Assembly: GCF_023228165.1 (NCBI RefSeq)
Contig: NZ_JALOBS010000009.1
Coordinates: 1 to 64,000 of the forward strand
Reading direction: 5' to 3'
Origin: Methylomonas sp.
GTDB taxonomy: Bacteria > Pseudomonadota > Gammaproteobacteria > Methylococcales > Methylomonadaceae
Length of the DNA: 64,000 bases
In this document: in pieces, positions 7,855 through 16,538 of the stretch
How positions within the stretch are numbered: the stretch's first letter is position 1
Layout: each line of letters opens with the position of its first letter
The notes under the pieces: model-generated
What the model was told of the DNA's origin: nothing
The model's database searches: none
The model's input: only the letters and a program-made list of their open reading frames with translations
Program-made: the position numbers and the translations under genes

Positions 7855-9402
7855 ATGCTGGCTTTATTCGAAAATCCCAGGCTGCGCGGCGGCATTCATG
7901 CCGAAGAGCACAAAACCGAAACCTCGGGCGTACCGATTGCTTTGGACATGCCGTTGCCGAAAAAGCTGTATATCCCGGTACAACAACACGTCGGCAAACC
8001 GGCCGAGCCCTTGGTCAAAGTCGGCGAAAAAGTACTGAAAGGCCAGTTGCTGGCGTATAGCCAAGGCACCATTTCCGCGCCGGTACATGCCCCCAGTTCG
8101 GGCCTGATAGCCGATGTATTGGATTTCCCGGCACCGCACCCTTCCGCATTGCCGATCCGCACCATCGTCATCGAAACCGATGGTCTGGATCAATGGACTC
8201 CCATCCAAAAGCCTGATGATCCGCTGGCGCTGGCGGCGGAAGAAATCTGTGCATTGGTCGGTGCGGCAGGTGTAGTCGGCCTGGGTGGAGCGGTATTTCC
8301 GTCGGCGGTAAAACTGGATTTGGGCCGCAAGAATAAAATTCATACCTTGCTGATTAACGCCGGCGAATGCGAACCCTATCTGACCTGCGACGATAGATTG
8401 ATGCAGGAACGGGCCAGCGAAATTGTCACCGGCATCCGTTTGATGCTGCGTGGAATGGGGGCTCCCGAAGCCACCGTCGGTATCGAAGACAATAAACCGG
8501 AAGCCTATCTCGCCATGCGCGAGGCTTGCGCCGAATTTACCAACATTAATGTGGTGCAAGTGCCCACCCGTTACCCCATGGGTTGGGACAGACAAATGCT
8601 GCGCTACCTGACCGGTCGGGAAATTCCAGCCGATGGCCGCGCCACCGATATAGGCGTGGTAATACACAATGTGGCAACCGCTCATGCCGTCTATCGGGCG
8701 GTCTGTCTGAACCAGCCGCTGATTACCCGGGTAGTCACCGTCTCCGGCAGTGCGGTGGCCAAACCACAAAACGTAGAAGTATTGATCGGCACTTTAATCT
8801 CCGAAGTATTGGATTTCTGCTTGGTCGACAAAAGCCGGGTGGCCCGCTTGATCATGGGCGGGCCGATGATGGGCGACGCGCTGCCTATCAGCGAAGTGCC
8901 GGTGGTCAAGGCCTGCAACGGCATTTTGGCACTATCCGAACAGGATATCGAAATTCCGGAAGTCAAACCCTGCATCCGCTGCTCGACTTGCATAACGGCT
9001 TGCCCGGTCGGTTTGTTGCCGCTGGAAATGGCCAGCCGCATCCGCGCCAACCAGCTGGATGCCGCCGTCGATTTAGGTTTAAAAGATTGCATCAATTGCG
9101 GTAGCTGTTCCTACGTGTGTCCGTCTAATATTCCGTTAGTGCACTACTTCAAGTTCGCCTCGGGTGAGTTGTATAAGCGCCAGCAGATGGACCACAAATC
9201 CGAACAAACCAAACGTCTGATGGACGACCGCACCCAACGCATGGAGCGCATCCGCCTGGAACAGGAAGCCGAAGCCCGCCGGGTGATGGAAGCGCGCGCG
9301 GCCAGGGCCCGCGAACAGGAATTGGCCAAACAACAAGCCCAACAGGCCCAGCAAAGTATTAGCGAAGCCGGCAACAAAGCCACCGCGGAGGAAGTCCAAT
9401 GA
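7855..9402 (+). CDS. rnfC: Rnf complex NADH/FMN and iron-sulfur subunit RnfC
   Basis: A 515-aa peripheral subunit. The N-terminal part includes GLGGAVFPSAVKL and INAGECEPYLTCDDRLM, the NADH/FMN-binding region shared with NuoF. Two 4Fe-4S motifs follow, CIRCSTCITACP and CINCGSCSYVCP (about residues 377-425). The C-terminal 80 residues are a charged, Ala/Gln/Arg-rich helix, much shorter than the long repeat tail of E. coli RsxC. Its stop overlaps the rnfD start (ATGA). Confidence 0.95.
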   Translation: MLALFENPRLRGGIHAEEHKTETSGVPIALDMPLPKKLYIPVQQHVGKPAEPLVKVGEKVLKGQLLAYSQGTISAPVHAPSSGLIADVLDFPAPHPSALPIRTIVIETDGLDQWTPIQKPDDPLALAAEEICALVGAAGVVGLGGAVFPSAVKLDLGRKNKIHTLLINAGECEPYLTCDDRLMQERASEIVTGIRLMLRGMGAPEATVGIEDNKPEAYLAMREACAEFTNINVVQVPTRYPMGWDRQMLRYLTGREIPADGRATDIGVVIHNVATAHAVYRAVCLNQPLITRVVTVSGSAVAKPQNVEVLIGTLISEVLDFCLVDKSRVARLIMGGPMMGDALPISEVPVVKACNGILALSEQDIEIPEVKPCIRCSTCITACPVGLLPLEMASRIRANQLDAAVDLGLKDCINCGSCSYVCPSNIPLVHYFKFASGELYKRQQMDHKSEQTKRLMDDRTQRMERIRLEQEAEARRVMEARAARAREQELAKQQAQQAQQSISEAGNKATAEEVQ

Positions 9403-10454
9403 GTATCAAACCTGTCAGCGGCCCTCATGTCGTCGCCGTCCGCAGTGTAGACAGCATTATGCGTAAAGTGATTTACGCGCTGCTACCGGCCACGGCCTGG
9501 GGAATCTTCATCTTCGGCTGGCCGGCCTTGTATTTGTGTGCCGTGACGATATTTTCCGCGGTATTGTTCGAAGCGGTTTGCCTGAAGTTAAAGGGAGTTG
9601 CCGCCGCACCTTATTTACGCGACGGTTCCGCCATCCTCACCGGTCTGCTGGTGGTCATGACCCTGCCGCCTTGGGCGCCTTGGTGGATAGGCGTCGTGGG
9701 CGCGGCGATCGCCATCATCCTAGGCAAACAGGTATACGGCGGCCTGGGCCAAAATGTTTTTAATCCGGCCATGCTGGCACGGGTAGCCTTGCTGATTTCG
9801 TTTCCGATCGAGATGACCACCTGGGTCAATGTTAAACCCATCCTGTTAGGCCCAGGCATCATGGAAAGCCTGTCGATTACCTTTTCCGGCTTGTCCGATC
9901 TGGATGGCGTGACGGGCGCCACAACCCTGGGCGCCGTGAAAACCGGTTTTTCCGTGCATCAAACCTTGCCTGGCCTGTTGCACGATTACTCCGCCATTCT
10001 GGCTTTCATCGGCTGGGAACGCGGCAGCCTGGGCGAAACTTCCACGCTGTTGATTTTGTTGGGCGGGCTGTGGCTGATTCGGGACGGCATCATCAAATGG
10101 CAGATTCCGGCGTCGCTGTTGCTTAGTATCGCCTTGCTGTCCAGTCTGTTTCACCTGATTGACAGCCAGCATTACCTGGGCCCATGGGTACATCTGAATT
10201 CCGGCGCGGTCATGCTGGTGGCTTTCTTTATCGCCACCGATTACGTCACCTCCCCCAACACACCGGTAGGACAAGTGATTTTCGGCGCCGGTTGCGGAGC
10301 CCTTATTTTCATCATCCGCAGCTGGGGCGGTTATCCGGAAGGCACCGGCTTTGCCATTTTGTTGATGAACGCGGTCACCCCGTTAATCGACCATTACATT
10401 CGCCCCCGCATTTACGGGCGCTACCGTAACGGCAAACCCATAGACGTCAGCTAG
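9399..10454 (+). CDS. rnfD: Rnf complex membrane subunit RnfD
   Basis: A 351-aa polytopic membrane protein with eight or more hydrophobic segments. The motif GVTGATTLGAVKTG (about residues 169-182) contains the Thr that carries covalently bound FMN in RnfD and NqrB. The gene overlaps rnfC by 4 bases, is followed by rnfG after 14 bases, and so is translated as part of the operon. Confidence 0.95.
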   Translation: MSIKPVSGPHVVAVRSVDSIMRKVIYALLPATAWGIFIFGWPALYLCAVTIFSAVLFEAVCLKLKGVAAAPYLRDGSAILTGLLVVMTLPPWAPWWIGVVGAAIAIILGKQVYGGLGQNVFNPAMLARVALLISFPIEMTTWVNVKPILLGPGIMESLSITFSGLSDLDGVTGATTLGAVKTGFSVHQTLPGLLHDYSAILAFIGWERGSLGETSTLLILLGGLWLIRDGIIKWQIPASLLLSIALLSSLFHLIDSQHYLGPWVHLNSGAVMLVAFFIATDYVTSPNTPVGQVIFGAGCGALIFIIRSWGGYPEGTGFAILLMNAVTPLIDHYIRPRIYGRYRNGKPIDVS

Positions 10455-10468
10455 CCGAGAGAATCATC

Positions 10469-11212
10469 ATGAGTTCCGACCCCGCACACGAACAACCCGC
10501 CGCTCAAGCTCCCGAGCTGAAAAACGCGTCGGCTGCCAAGCAAAAATTGCTGGCTTTCCTGGCACCGGACAATCTGGCGCTATGGCGGCCTAGATTGAGC
10601 TATCAGGCCGGCGTGCTGGCTGTATTTGCTTTGCTGGCCAGCGTTTTATTGGGTTTTGCCGATCTGGCCACCCGCGATGTGATTCAACAGCGCCTGGATG
10701 AAGATTTAAAAGCCAGCCTGGAAGCCGTGGTACCGGCCGATTTATACGACAACAACCTGCTGGAAGACACCATGACCCTGGCCTCGGCCGAGCACAATAT
10801 CGGCGCGGCGGAGACCATGGTTTATCTGGCCAAAAAAGCCGGCAACGTGTCGGCGGTATGTTTCAAGTTTATCGCCCCGGACGGCTACGCCGGCCCGATC
10901 AGCTTGGTGATGGGCGTGAACACAAAGGGCGAAATTCTGGGCGTGCGGGTAATCGCCCATGTGGAAACCCCCGGTTTGGGTGACAAGATAGAAATCAGCA
11001 AATCCAAATGGGCGCTGGGTTTTAACGGTAAATCGCTGGATAACCTGACTGCGGCGCAATGGGCGGTCAAAAAAGATGGTGGGGTGTTCGATCAATTTGC
11101 CGGCGCCACCATTACCCCACGCAAAGTAGTCCAGGCCATCAAACGCGGCCTGGATTTTTATCAAGCCAATCGCCCGGAATTGCTAGGTTTGCCCAACGTA
11201 TCAGAACCCTAA
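10469..11212 (+). CDS. rnfG: Rnf complex FMN-binding subunit RnfG
   Basis: A 247-aa protein with one membrane helix (about residues 47-68) and an FMN-binding domain outside. The motif FAGATITPRKVV near residue 210 carries the Thr for covalent FMN (S/T-G-A-T type). The N-terminal 40 residues are an Ala/Pro-rich cytoplasmic extension. It relays electrons between the Rnf membrane subunits. Confidence 0.93.
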   Translation: MSSDPAHEQPAAQAPELKNASAAKQKLLAFLAPDNLALWRPRLSYQAGVLAVFALLASVLLGFADLATRDVIQQRLDEDLKASLEAVVPADLYDNNLLEDTMTLASAEHNIGAAETMVYLAKKAGNVSAVCFKFIAPDGYAGPISLVMGVNTKGEILGVRVIAHVETPGLGDKIEISKSKWALGFNGKSLDNLTAAQWAVKKDGGVFDQFAGATITPRKVVQAIKRGLDFYQANRPELLGLPNVSEP

Positions 11213-11262
11213 ATTGTTGTAACGTTGCAAAATTTTGCGCCGCTCCCCAAGGAGACTTCGAG

Positions 11263-11976
11263 ATGAAACTATCCAGCTTATTTTCCGAACCCTACCGAAA
11301 AATCGCCAAAGACGGCTTGTGGGACAACAACGTGGTGTTGACCCAAAATCTGGCCTTGTGCCCCTTATTGGCGGTAACCGGTACCGCCACTAACGGCCTG
11401 GGCATGGGCCTGGCGACCATGGTGGTGATGGTGGCGTCTAATGCCGCGGTGTCTTTTAATCGTCACTTGATCCCGACGGAAATCCGCATTCCGATTTTCG
11501 TACTGTTGATAGCCGCCTTGGTGACCTTGGTGGATCTGTTTTTGAACGCCTGGATGCACGAATTACATAAAGTGCTGGGCTTATTCATCCCATTAATCGT
11601 CACCAACTGCGTCATTTTAGGCCGCGCCGAAGCGTTTGCCTCCAAGCAACCCTTAATGCCGTCGATGTGGGACGGTTTTATGATGAGCGTCGGCTTTACC
11701 CTGGCCATGGTGGTATTGGGCGCGGCGCGGGAAATCAGCGGCGCCGGCACCCTGTTTGCCAATGCCTCCGTGTTGTTGGGCGAAAGCTTCCGGTTTATGG
11801 AACTGACCATCATTCCCGAATACAAAGGCTTTCTGTTAATGGCCTTGCCGCCCGGCGGCTTCATCATGTTGGGTTTTATGGTGGCCGCCAAACGCCTGTT
11901 CGATAAAAAAGCCGCCCAAAAACAAACACCCGGCGCGGTGATTGAAAGCCTGCAATTAGCCGAACAAGACAGTTAA
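11263..11976 (+). CDS. rnfE: Rnf complex subunit RnfE
   Basis: A 237-aa membrane protein, paralogous to RnfA, with LALCPLLAVTG and PLIVTNCVILGRAEAFA carrying the paired Cys residues. The open frame extends far upstream, but the ATG at 11263 has a strong ribosome binding site (GGAGA at 11251) and gives the normal family N-terminus (FSEPYRKIAKDGLWDNNVV), so I choose it. Confidence 0.94.
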   Translation: MKLSSLFSEPYRKIAKDGLWDNNVVLTQNLALCPLLAVTGTATNGLGMGLATMVVMVASNAAVSFNRHLIPTEIRIPIFVLLIAALVTLVDLFLNAWMHELHKVLGLFIPLIVTNCVILGRAEAFASKQPLMPSMWDGFMMSVGFTLAMVVLGAAREISGAGTLFANASVLLGESFRFMELTIIPEYKGFLLMALPPGGFIMLGFMVAAKRLFDKKAAQKQTPGAVIESLQLAEQDS

Positions 11977-11988
11977 GGGAGACTAGCC

Positions 11989-12264
11989 ATGAATGTAGGG
12001 GTGTGTTATGCGGAAGCCGACCGGCAATTGTGGTTACGTCTGGAAGTACCCGAAGGCAGCAGCGTACAGCAGGCGATCGAGTTATCCGGGGTGCTAAAAC
12101 AATATCCGTATATCGATTTGACTACCCAGAAAGTCGGTATTTTCGGCAAGCTGGCCAAGCTTGATGCCCCAATCAAGGAAGGCGACCGGGTGGAAATTTA
12201 CCGCAAAATCACCGCCGATCCGCAACAAGTCCAACGACGCCGCGTAGACGTCGATGCGGATTAA
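11989..12264 (+). CDS. rnfH: RnfH family protein
   Basis: A 91-aa protein of the RnfH (ubiquitin-like beta-grasp) family: it starts VGVCYAEADRQLWLRLEVPEG and ends with the family's GDRVEIYRKITADP segment. RnfH accompanies rnf operons in diazotrophs, and its precise role is not settled. It lies 12 bases after rnfE. Confidence 0.92.
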   Translation: MNVGVCYAEADRQLWLRLEVPEGSSVQQAIELSGVLKQYPYIDLTTQKVGIFGKLAKLDAPIKEGDRVEIYRKITADPQQVQRRRVDVDAD

Positions 12265-12291
12265 CCGAATTTTTTAAACAGGAGACACTCC

Positions 12292-12861
12292 ATGCTACTT
12301 GAAAACTTGGACAAAGAAGGGTTGACCTTCATTACCAATGTATTGGGCGAAACCAGCGAAAAAGGCCTTTGGGCTTACCGGGGCGACTTGGTATTGATTC
12401 CAGGTTCATTTCGCGAAGGTTCCACAACCGACCGTAAACCGCCCGAATTACTCTTGCACCAGACCGCTATTCTGGCCGACAGCAATAAATTTATTTTCGT
12501 GAACGGCCTGTTCGATGAGTTGCAACACATCGGCATCTTTATCGAAAAATACAAAGAATTCCTCGCCCCGGATACCTTAACCCTGTTTTACGTGGAAAAC
12601 ATCTCAACCGCCATGCAAATCGAGTTGGAAGGCATCGCCTTCAGACTTTTACCCTACAAGGAAGGCATGGTTTGGAACGAGACCATGGAAACGCTATATA
12701 TCGAAAAAGCCGATTTGAAAGGTCAATCCGCCGAAGACAAAGTCGTCACTGTCTTTGAAGCCGCTAAAGACTTTAAGCCCAAAGGCGAAACGCTCAGCTT
12801 CGAAGATGCCTTGAGCAAAACCTTTGTGGTCAAAAAAGCCGCCGCCGTGGGTCCGATCTAA
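12292..12861 (+). CDS. Unknown protein in the rnf-nafY operon
   Basis: A 189-aa soluble, acidic protein that I do not recognise. It has no signal peptide, membrane helix or Cys-rich motif. The N-terminal half is hydrophobic/aromatic and beta-rich (WAYRGDLVLIPGSF, FIFVNGLFDEL), and the C-terminus is Lys-rich. It has a good ribosome binding site (GGAGA) and tight spacing after rnfH (27 bases) and before the rhodanese gene (21 bases), so it belongs to the NifA-controlled operon. A role in electron supply or cofactor delivery to nitrogenase is inferred from position only. Confidence 0.8.
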   Translation: MLLENLDKEGLTFITNVLGETSEKGLWAYRGDLVLIPGSFREGSTTDRKPPELLLHQTAILADSNKFIFVNGLFDELQHIGIFIEKYKEFLAPDTLTLFYVENISTAMQIELEGIAFRLLPYKEGMVWNETMETLYIEKADLKGQSAEDKVVTVFEAAKDFKPKGETLSFEDALSKTFVVKKAAAVGPI

Positions 12862-12882
12862 ATCAGTATCAGGTAAAGCATT

Positions 12883-13203
12883 ATGAAGCCGTTCAAAACA
12901 GTCACCGCCGATGCGGCGGAAAAACTCATCGCCGACGCCGACCCTTTAATCCTGGATTGCCGGGAGTTAAAGGACTACCGCGCCGGTCACATCGACAACG
13001 CCATGCATGTGCATGAACAGTTACGCGACAGCTTGATCAAAAAAGGCGATAAGGCCCGGGATATGCTGATTTACTGCTATTTCGGCCACGCCAGCGAGCA
13101 TCTGGCGGAGATGTTTTGCGATTTCGGCTTCAAACAAGTCTACAGTCTGGCGGGCGGTTATGCCGGCTGGAAGGAACATCACAAACCTACAGGTGATTTA
13201 TGA
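12883..13203 (+). CDS. Rhodanese-domain protein of the nif region
   Basis: A 106-aa single-domain rhodanese. The strand LILDCRELKDYRAGHI is followed by the active-site loop starting at Cys65 (CYFGHAS), where a persulfide would form. The GYAGWKEH ending is typical. Similar small rhodaneses (RhdN) occur in Azotobacter nif regions and may supply sulfur for Fe-S or FeMo-co assembly. Its stop overlaps the nafY start (ATGA). Confidence 0.88.
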   Translation: MKPFKTVTADAAEKLIADADPLILDCRELKDYRAGHIDNAMHVHEQLRDSLIKKGDKARDMLIYCYFGHASEHLAEMFCDFGFKQVYSLAGGYAGWKEHHKPTGDL

Positions 13204-13907
13204 ATCAATTATCGCGAGAACTGGCCTTACGTATCGCGCTGGCAACGCGCGTCCTGCCCGGCGTAGACGTCCCACAACTGATCGGCATTTTGCACGAAAA
13301 AGTCGGCTCGCCGCTGGACGATGATAAGCTCAAGTCCATTACCGTCACCAATCTGAAAACCGGCATCGGCAGTTTGGACGGCGAAGAAGACGGCGAAGAC
13401 ATCGGCATCGGTTTGGAAAACATCAAACTGGCGGTGCGTTATTTATGGGGCGAGGAAGAGGAAGACGAAGGTCTACCGGAAATTCAAACTTACAAGGAAG
13501 GCGACATTCCGGAATCGATCCGGGTGGCCGTGGCCTCCAATAGCGGCGCGCTGTTAAACGGCCATTTCGGTTCCTGTATCCGCTTTTTAGTTTACCAATT
13601 GTCCCGCGCGGAATGCCGGTTGATCGACATCCGTTCGACAATAGAAGCCGACAATGCCGACGACCGCAACCTGTTCCGCGCCACCATGATTGAGGATTGC
13701 CATGTGCTGTTTGTGCAGTCCATCGGCGGCCCGGCGGCAGCCAAGGTCATCCGCGCCGACATCTATCCGATCAAGGTGCCGGACGTGATCGATGCGGTGG
13801 ATAAGCTGACCGAATTCCAAAGCGTCTTCGACGCCGCCCCGCCCTGGATGGCCAAAGCACTGGGCCGTGGCGCCGAGGAAAGAAAACGTTTTGTGGCGCA
13901 TGAATAA
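13200..13907 (+). CDS. nafY: Nitrogenase accessory factor NafY (FeMo-co binding)
   Basis: A 235-aa protein, close to the 243 aa of Azotobacter NafY. The N-terminal half (1-95) is helical and acidic, like the NafY domain that binds apo-dinitrogenase. Residues about 106-225 form a NifX/NifB-type FeMo-cofactor binding domain with RVAVASNSG and NGHFGSC. His122 in the latter matches the cofactor-binding His121 of Azotobacter NafY. In Azotobacter nafY also sits at the end of the rnf1 operon beside nifLA, so the context supports the call. A hairpin follows at 13968-13993. Confidence 0.93.
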   Translation: MNQLSRELALRIALATRVLPGVDVPQLIGILHEKVGSPLDDDKLKSITVTNLKTGIGSLDGEEDGEDIGIGLENIKLAVRYLWGEEEEDEGLPEIQTYKEGDIPESIRVAVASNSGALLNGHFGSCIRFLVYQLSRAECRLIDIRSTIEADNADDRNLFRATMIEDCHVLFVQSIGGPAAAKVIRADIYPIKVPDVIDAVDKLTEFQSVFDAAPPWMAKALGRGAEERKRFVAHE

Positions 13908-13967
13908 TTCCTAACGTCCTCAAACAGGGTTTGTGTGTTAGCAAACCCAGCTTGAAAGTATCTTAAG

Positions 13968-13993
13968 CCGGATTGGATTTCCATCCAATCCGG
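13968..13993 (+). terminator. hairpin after nafY
   Basis: A perfect 11-bp stem (CCGGATTGGAT with its complement) around a 4-nt loop lies about 60 bases after the nafY stop. The downstream T content is low (TCATTTCC), so it is a likely but not classic terminator of the rnf operon. Confidence 0.55.
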
Positions 13994-14120
13994 TCATTTC
14001 CTATAACACCCTACTGGTCTTATCGTTCCCCGCCCGCCTTCACTGAGACTGAAAAAAATTGACAGCCGTCCATTACCGGTTATAGTCGGTGGCCTTTGAA
14101 CGAGCGGGTATGGAGACATT

Positions 14121-15074
14121 GTGGCATTGGATTTATCCGATACTTTAGTGATAGGTGTTACAGCAACAGCGCTGTTTGATTTAAGCGAAGCCGATTCGGT
14201 ATTTCGCTCAAAATATGCTGAAAATAAAGATACCGCGATTCAGCACTATCGCGAATACATGCTTGACAGGGAAAACGATCCACTAACCGATGGAACCGGG
14301 ATGCCGTTGGTAAAAGCGCTATTGGATTTGAATCGATATCAACCCGTGGGGGAACCGCCATTAATCGAGGTCGTGGTGATGTCTCGTAATAGTCCGGAAA
14401 CCGGTGTAAGGGTATTTAATAACATCAGAGACAGGAAAATGTCCATCTCACGCCATGCTTTTACTGGCGGCGAATCTGTCGTCGATTACCTGGATGCCTA
14501 CGACGTGGACTTATTCCTGACTACCAACATCAGCGATGCCCAGAAAGTAATCGACGGCAAGACATGCGCCGCGGCAATCGTCAAAAATCCTCCCATTGAT
14601 TTTGGCGATATTCCCGAGGGACAGGTTCGTATCGCATTCGATGGCGATGCTGTTCTATTCGACGATAGCAGCGAGATCGTCTACAAGGCGGAAGGGCTCG
14701 GCAGCTTTCATGCAAACGAAGATAAAAACCAAGATATCCCGATACCGGAAGGGCCTTATGCCACCTTGCTTAAAAAGCTATCGCGCCTTCAAGACCGATT
14801 GCCGTTTAGCGTGGAGTTTTCTCCGGTTCGCATCGCAATTGTCACGGCGAGAAATTCGCCGGCGGAAATGAGAGTGATTAAAACGCTGCGTCACTGGGGC
14901 GTCTATGTGGATGAAGTATTCTTTCTGGGCGGACTGGAAAAATCAAAGGTACTTCGAGCTTTCAGACCGCACATTTTCTTCGATGATCAAGACCTTCACC
15001 TGGAAGCGGCCTCAAAATATGTGCCTTCCGGAAAAGTCCCGTATACTAGCGATTCGCCGTTAAATAAAAAATGA
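14121..15074 (+). CDS. 5'-nucleotidase (cytosolic NT5C1-like)
   Basis: A 317-aa protein of the 5'-nucleotidase family PF06189. The segment VVVMSRNSPETGVRVFNNI, the central RIAFDGDAVLFDDSSE (a HAD-like DxD) and PHIFFDDQDLHL near the C-terminus are family features. It should dephosphorylate nucleoside monophosphates in the cytoplasm. The start is GTG, chosen because GGAGA lies 5 bases upstream. It is monocistronic; the next gene is convergent. Confidence 0.85.
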   Translation: MALDLSDTLVIGVTATALFDLSEADSVFRSKYAENKDTAIQHYREYMLDRENDPLTDGTGMPLVKALLDLNRYQPVGEPPLIEVVVMSRNSPETGVRVFNNIRDRKMSISRHAFTGGESVVDYLDAYDVDLFLTTNISDAQKVIDGKTCAAAIVKNPPIDFGDIPEGQVRIAFDGDAVLFDDSSEIVYKAEGLGSFHANEDKNQDIPIPEGPYATLLKKLSRLQDRLPFSVEFSPVRIAIVTARNSPAEMRVIKTLRHWGVYVDEVFFLGGLEKSKVLRAFRPHIFFDDQDLHLEAASKYVPSGKVPYTSDSPLNKK

Positions 15075-15137
15075 AATCGCTTCAAGGGTATTCCTGCCCG
15101 GCAGTGCAAATAACCGAAACACCCGCTAAAGCAAACC

Positions 15138-15722
15138 TCAACAATAACGGTCGATCAACTCGGCAGCCATGGCCGTCATATCCACCGGATAGTCGCCTTT
15201 GGTCACCAAGGCAATGGCGGACATGCCTTCCAGCAACACAAACAGTTTATAAGCCAGTTCGTCGGCTTTATTTGGATTAATCTGTTGGGTCAAGCCTTGC
15301 AAAACCTCAATTTCCCATCGTTTGAAATCTGTACAGGCATCTTCTATAGCGTGGTCCTTACCTGAAAACTCACCCATCGCATTGACGGCCAGGCAGCCGT
15401 GAAACTGCGCGTCGCCGAACCAGGTTTTGGCGTCGTCAAAGATAGCCAGTAGGTTATCGCGGGCCGGTCTGTTGTTAGGGTCTATCACCGTGGCCATATG
15501 ACTTTGATAGCTCGCCCGGTAATACGCCAACACTGCCACAATCAACTCGCCTTTAGTCCGAAAATACTTGTACAAGGTTCTTTTCGAGATCCCAGCTTCC
15601 TGCATGATCATGTCGACGCCGGTGGCGTAAAAGCCGTTTTGTTTGAATAATCTAAAAGCCGTTTCCACAATGAGTGTCTGCTTGGAAAGGCCTGCTTTAT
15701 TTGCGTCTGCTTCGCTGTCCAT
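15138..15722 (-). CDS. TetR family repressor
   Basis: A 194-aa regulator. The N-terminal HTH reads GVDMIMQEAGISKRTLYKYF (about residues 34-53), and the rest is a helical ligand-binding domain with a Cys (HGCLAVN) often seen in the TetR_C domains of this group. The divergent gap with the cytochrome P460 gene holds three 18-bp palindromic sites overlapping the promoter, so it most likely represses both itself and the P460 gene. The inducer is unknown. Confidence 0.9.
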   Translation of the reverse strand: MDSEADANKAGLSKQTLIVETAFRLFKQNGFYATGVDMIMQEAGISKRTLYKYFRTKGELIVAVLAYYRASYQSHMATVIDPNNRPARDNLLAIFDDAKTWFGDAQFHGCLAVNAMGEFSGKDHAIEDACTDFKRWEIEVLQGLTQQINPNKADELAYKLFVLLEGMSAIALVTKGDYPVDMTAMAAELIDRYC

Positions 15723-15775
15723 GGTTTGCCGGTGTAGGGATTTTGCGGTCTATAGCTTAACAGAAAGCCACAAAA

Positions 15776-15793
15776 GTATACAGATCGGTTTAC
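15776..15793. promoter_or_regulatory. TetR operator 1
   Basis: GTATAC-N6-GTTTAC, an imperfect copy of the palindrome seen at 15807 and 15838 and the closest of the three to the tetR gene. Confidence 0.6.
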
Positions 15794-15798
15794 AAGAC

Positions 15799-15827
15799 TT
15801 GACAAAGTAAACAGATCGGTTTACATT
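15799..15827 (+). promoter_or_regulatory. sigma-70 promoter of the cytochrome P460 gene
   Basis: TTGACA at 15799-15804 and TACATT at 15822-15827 with 17-bp spacing. Operator 2 fills the spacer, so repressor binding would block RNA polymerase. A second TTGACA lies at 15829, but without a good -10. Confidence 0.55.
15807..15824. promoter_or_regulatory. TetR operator 2
   Basis: A perfect palindrome in its arms, GTAAAC-N6-GTTTAC, starting exactly 31 bp after operator 1 and lying between the -35 and -10 hexamers. Confidence 0.65.
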
Positions 15828-15837
15828 TTTTGACAGG

Positions 15838-15855
15838 GTAAACAAGTCTGTTTAC
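15838..15855. promoter_or_regulatory. TetR operator 3
   Basis: A second GTAAAC-N6-GTTTAC copy, starting exactly 31 bp after operator 2 and downstream of the probable start point. Confidence 0.65.
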
Positions 15856-15920
15856 CCAAAGATAAAGCGCACCTTCTCTCCGTTCGCTTTATTTGCTTAT
15901 CTTTGCTTCAGGAGTCAGTC

Positions 15921-16538
15921 ATGAATACTACCAACACCATTTATTCCGGCAGCGCGGCATTGCTGCTTTGTTTAAGCATGTCACCGTTTGCCTCGGCCGA
16001 AAACGTTCCCCAAGCTTCGTCGGGCTATGCAAATTTCACATCTGCGGGCGAATTGGTCAGACCTCTCGGTTATCGGGAGTGGATTTTCATCGGCACGCCT
16101 TTAACTCCCAACGATATGAACAACGGCAAAGCGTCTTTTCCGGAATTTCACAACGTTTATATAGACCCGGCCAGTTGGGCAGATTGGAAAAAAACCGGTG
16201 GATTCCCGGACGGCACGTTGATCGTCAAGGAACTAGTCAGTGTCGGCAGTAAGCAAGCTGCCAGCGGTAACGGCTATTTTCAGGGCGAATATATCGGCCT
16301 TGAGGCCAGCGTTAAAAGTAAACAGCATTTCCCGGATACCCCAGGACATTGGGGCTTTTTCCGGTTTACCGTCGAAATCAGTCAAGCGTTACGCAAAATT
16401 GCAGCAGCGCAGCCCGGCGAAAACTGCATGGGTTGCCATCAAAGTAAAGCGGCCCAGGATCAGGTATTCACCCAACACTATCCGGTGCTGCGCGCGGCCG
16501 CGGGTAAAGGCAGCGCCGGTGCCGGCCGCCTTGATTAA
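15921..16538 (+). CDS. Cytochrome P460 family protein
   Basis: A 205-aa exported heme protein. A signal peptide with the likely cut after ASA (residue 26) precedes the beta-rich P460 domain (EWIFIGTPLTPNDMN, FHNVYIDP). The c-type heme site is C169-MGC-H173. In methanotrophs and ammonia oxidisers P460 oxidises hydroxylamine or NO through a Lys-crosslinked heme; several Lys residues are present here, but I cannot tell from sequence alone which, if any, forms the crosslink, and related cytochrome c'-beta proteins only bind NO. The ATG at 15921 is preferred over an upstream start because AGGAG lies 8 bases before it. Control is by the divergent TetR gene. Confidence 0.85.
   Translation: MNTTNTIYSGSAALLLCLSMSPFASAENVPQASSGYANFTSAGELVRPLGYREWIFIGTPLTPNDMNNGKASFPEFHNVYIDPASWADWKKTGGFPDGTLIVKELVSVGSKQAASGNGYFQGEYIGLEASVKSKQHFPDTPGHWGFFRFTVEISQALRKIAAAQPGENCMGCHQSKAAQDQVFTQHYPVLRAAAGKGSAGAGRLD

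Noticed and set aside
7864..8769. 301-codon minus-strand frame inside rnfC
   Set aside because: Fully inside rnfC, with His/Gln-rich shadow composition and no ribosome binding site.
13968..13993. Hairpin after nafY as a riboswitch or operator
   Set aside because: Its position just after the operon and simple stem fit a terminator better.
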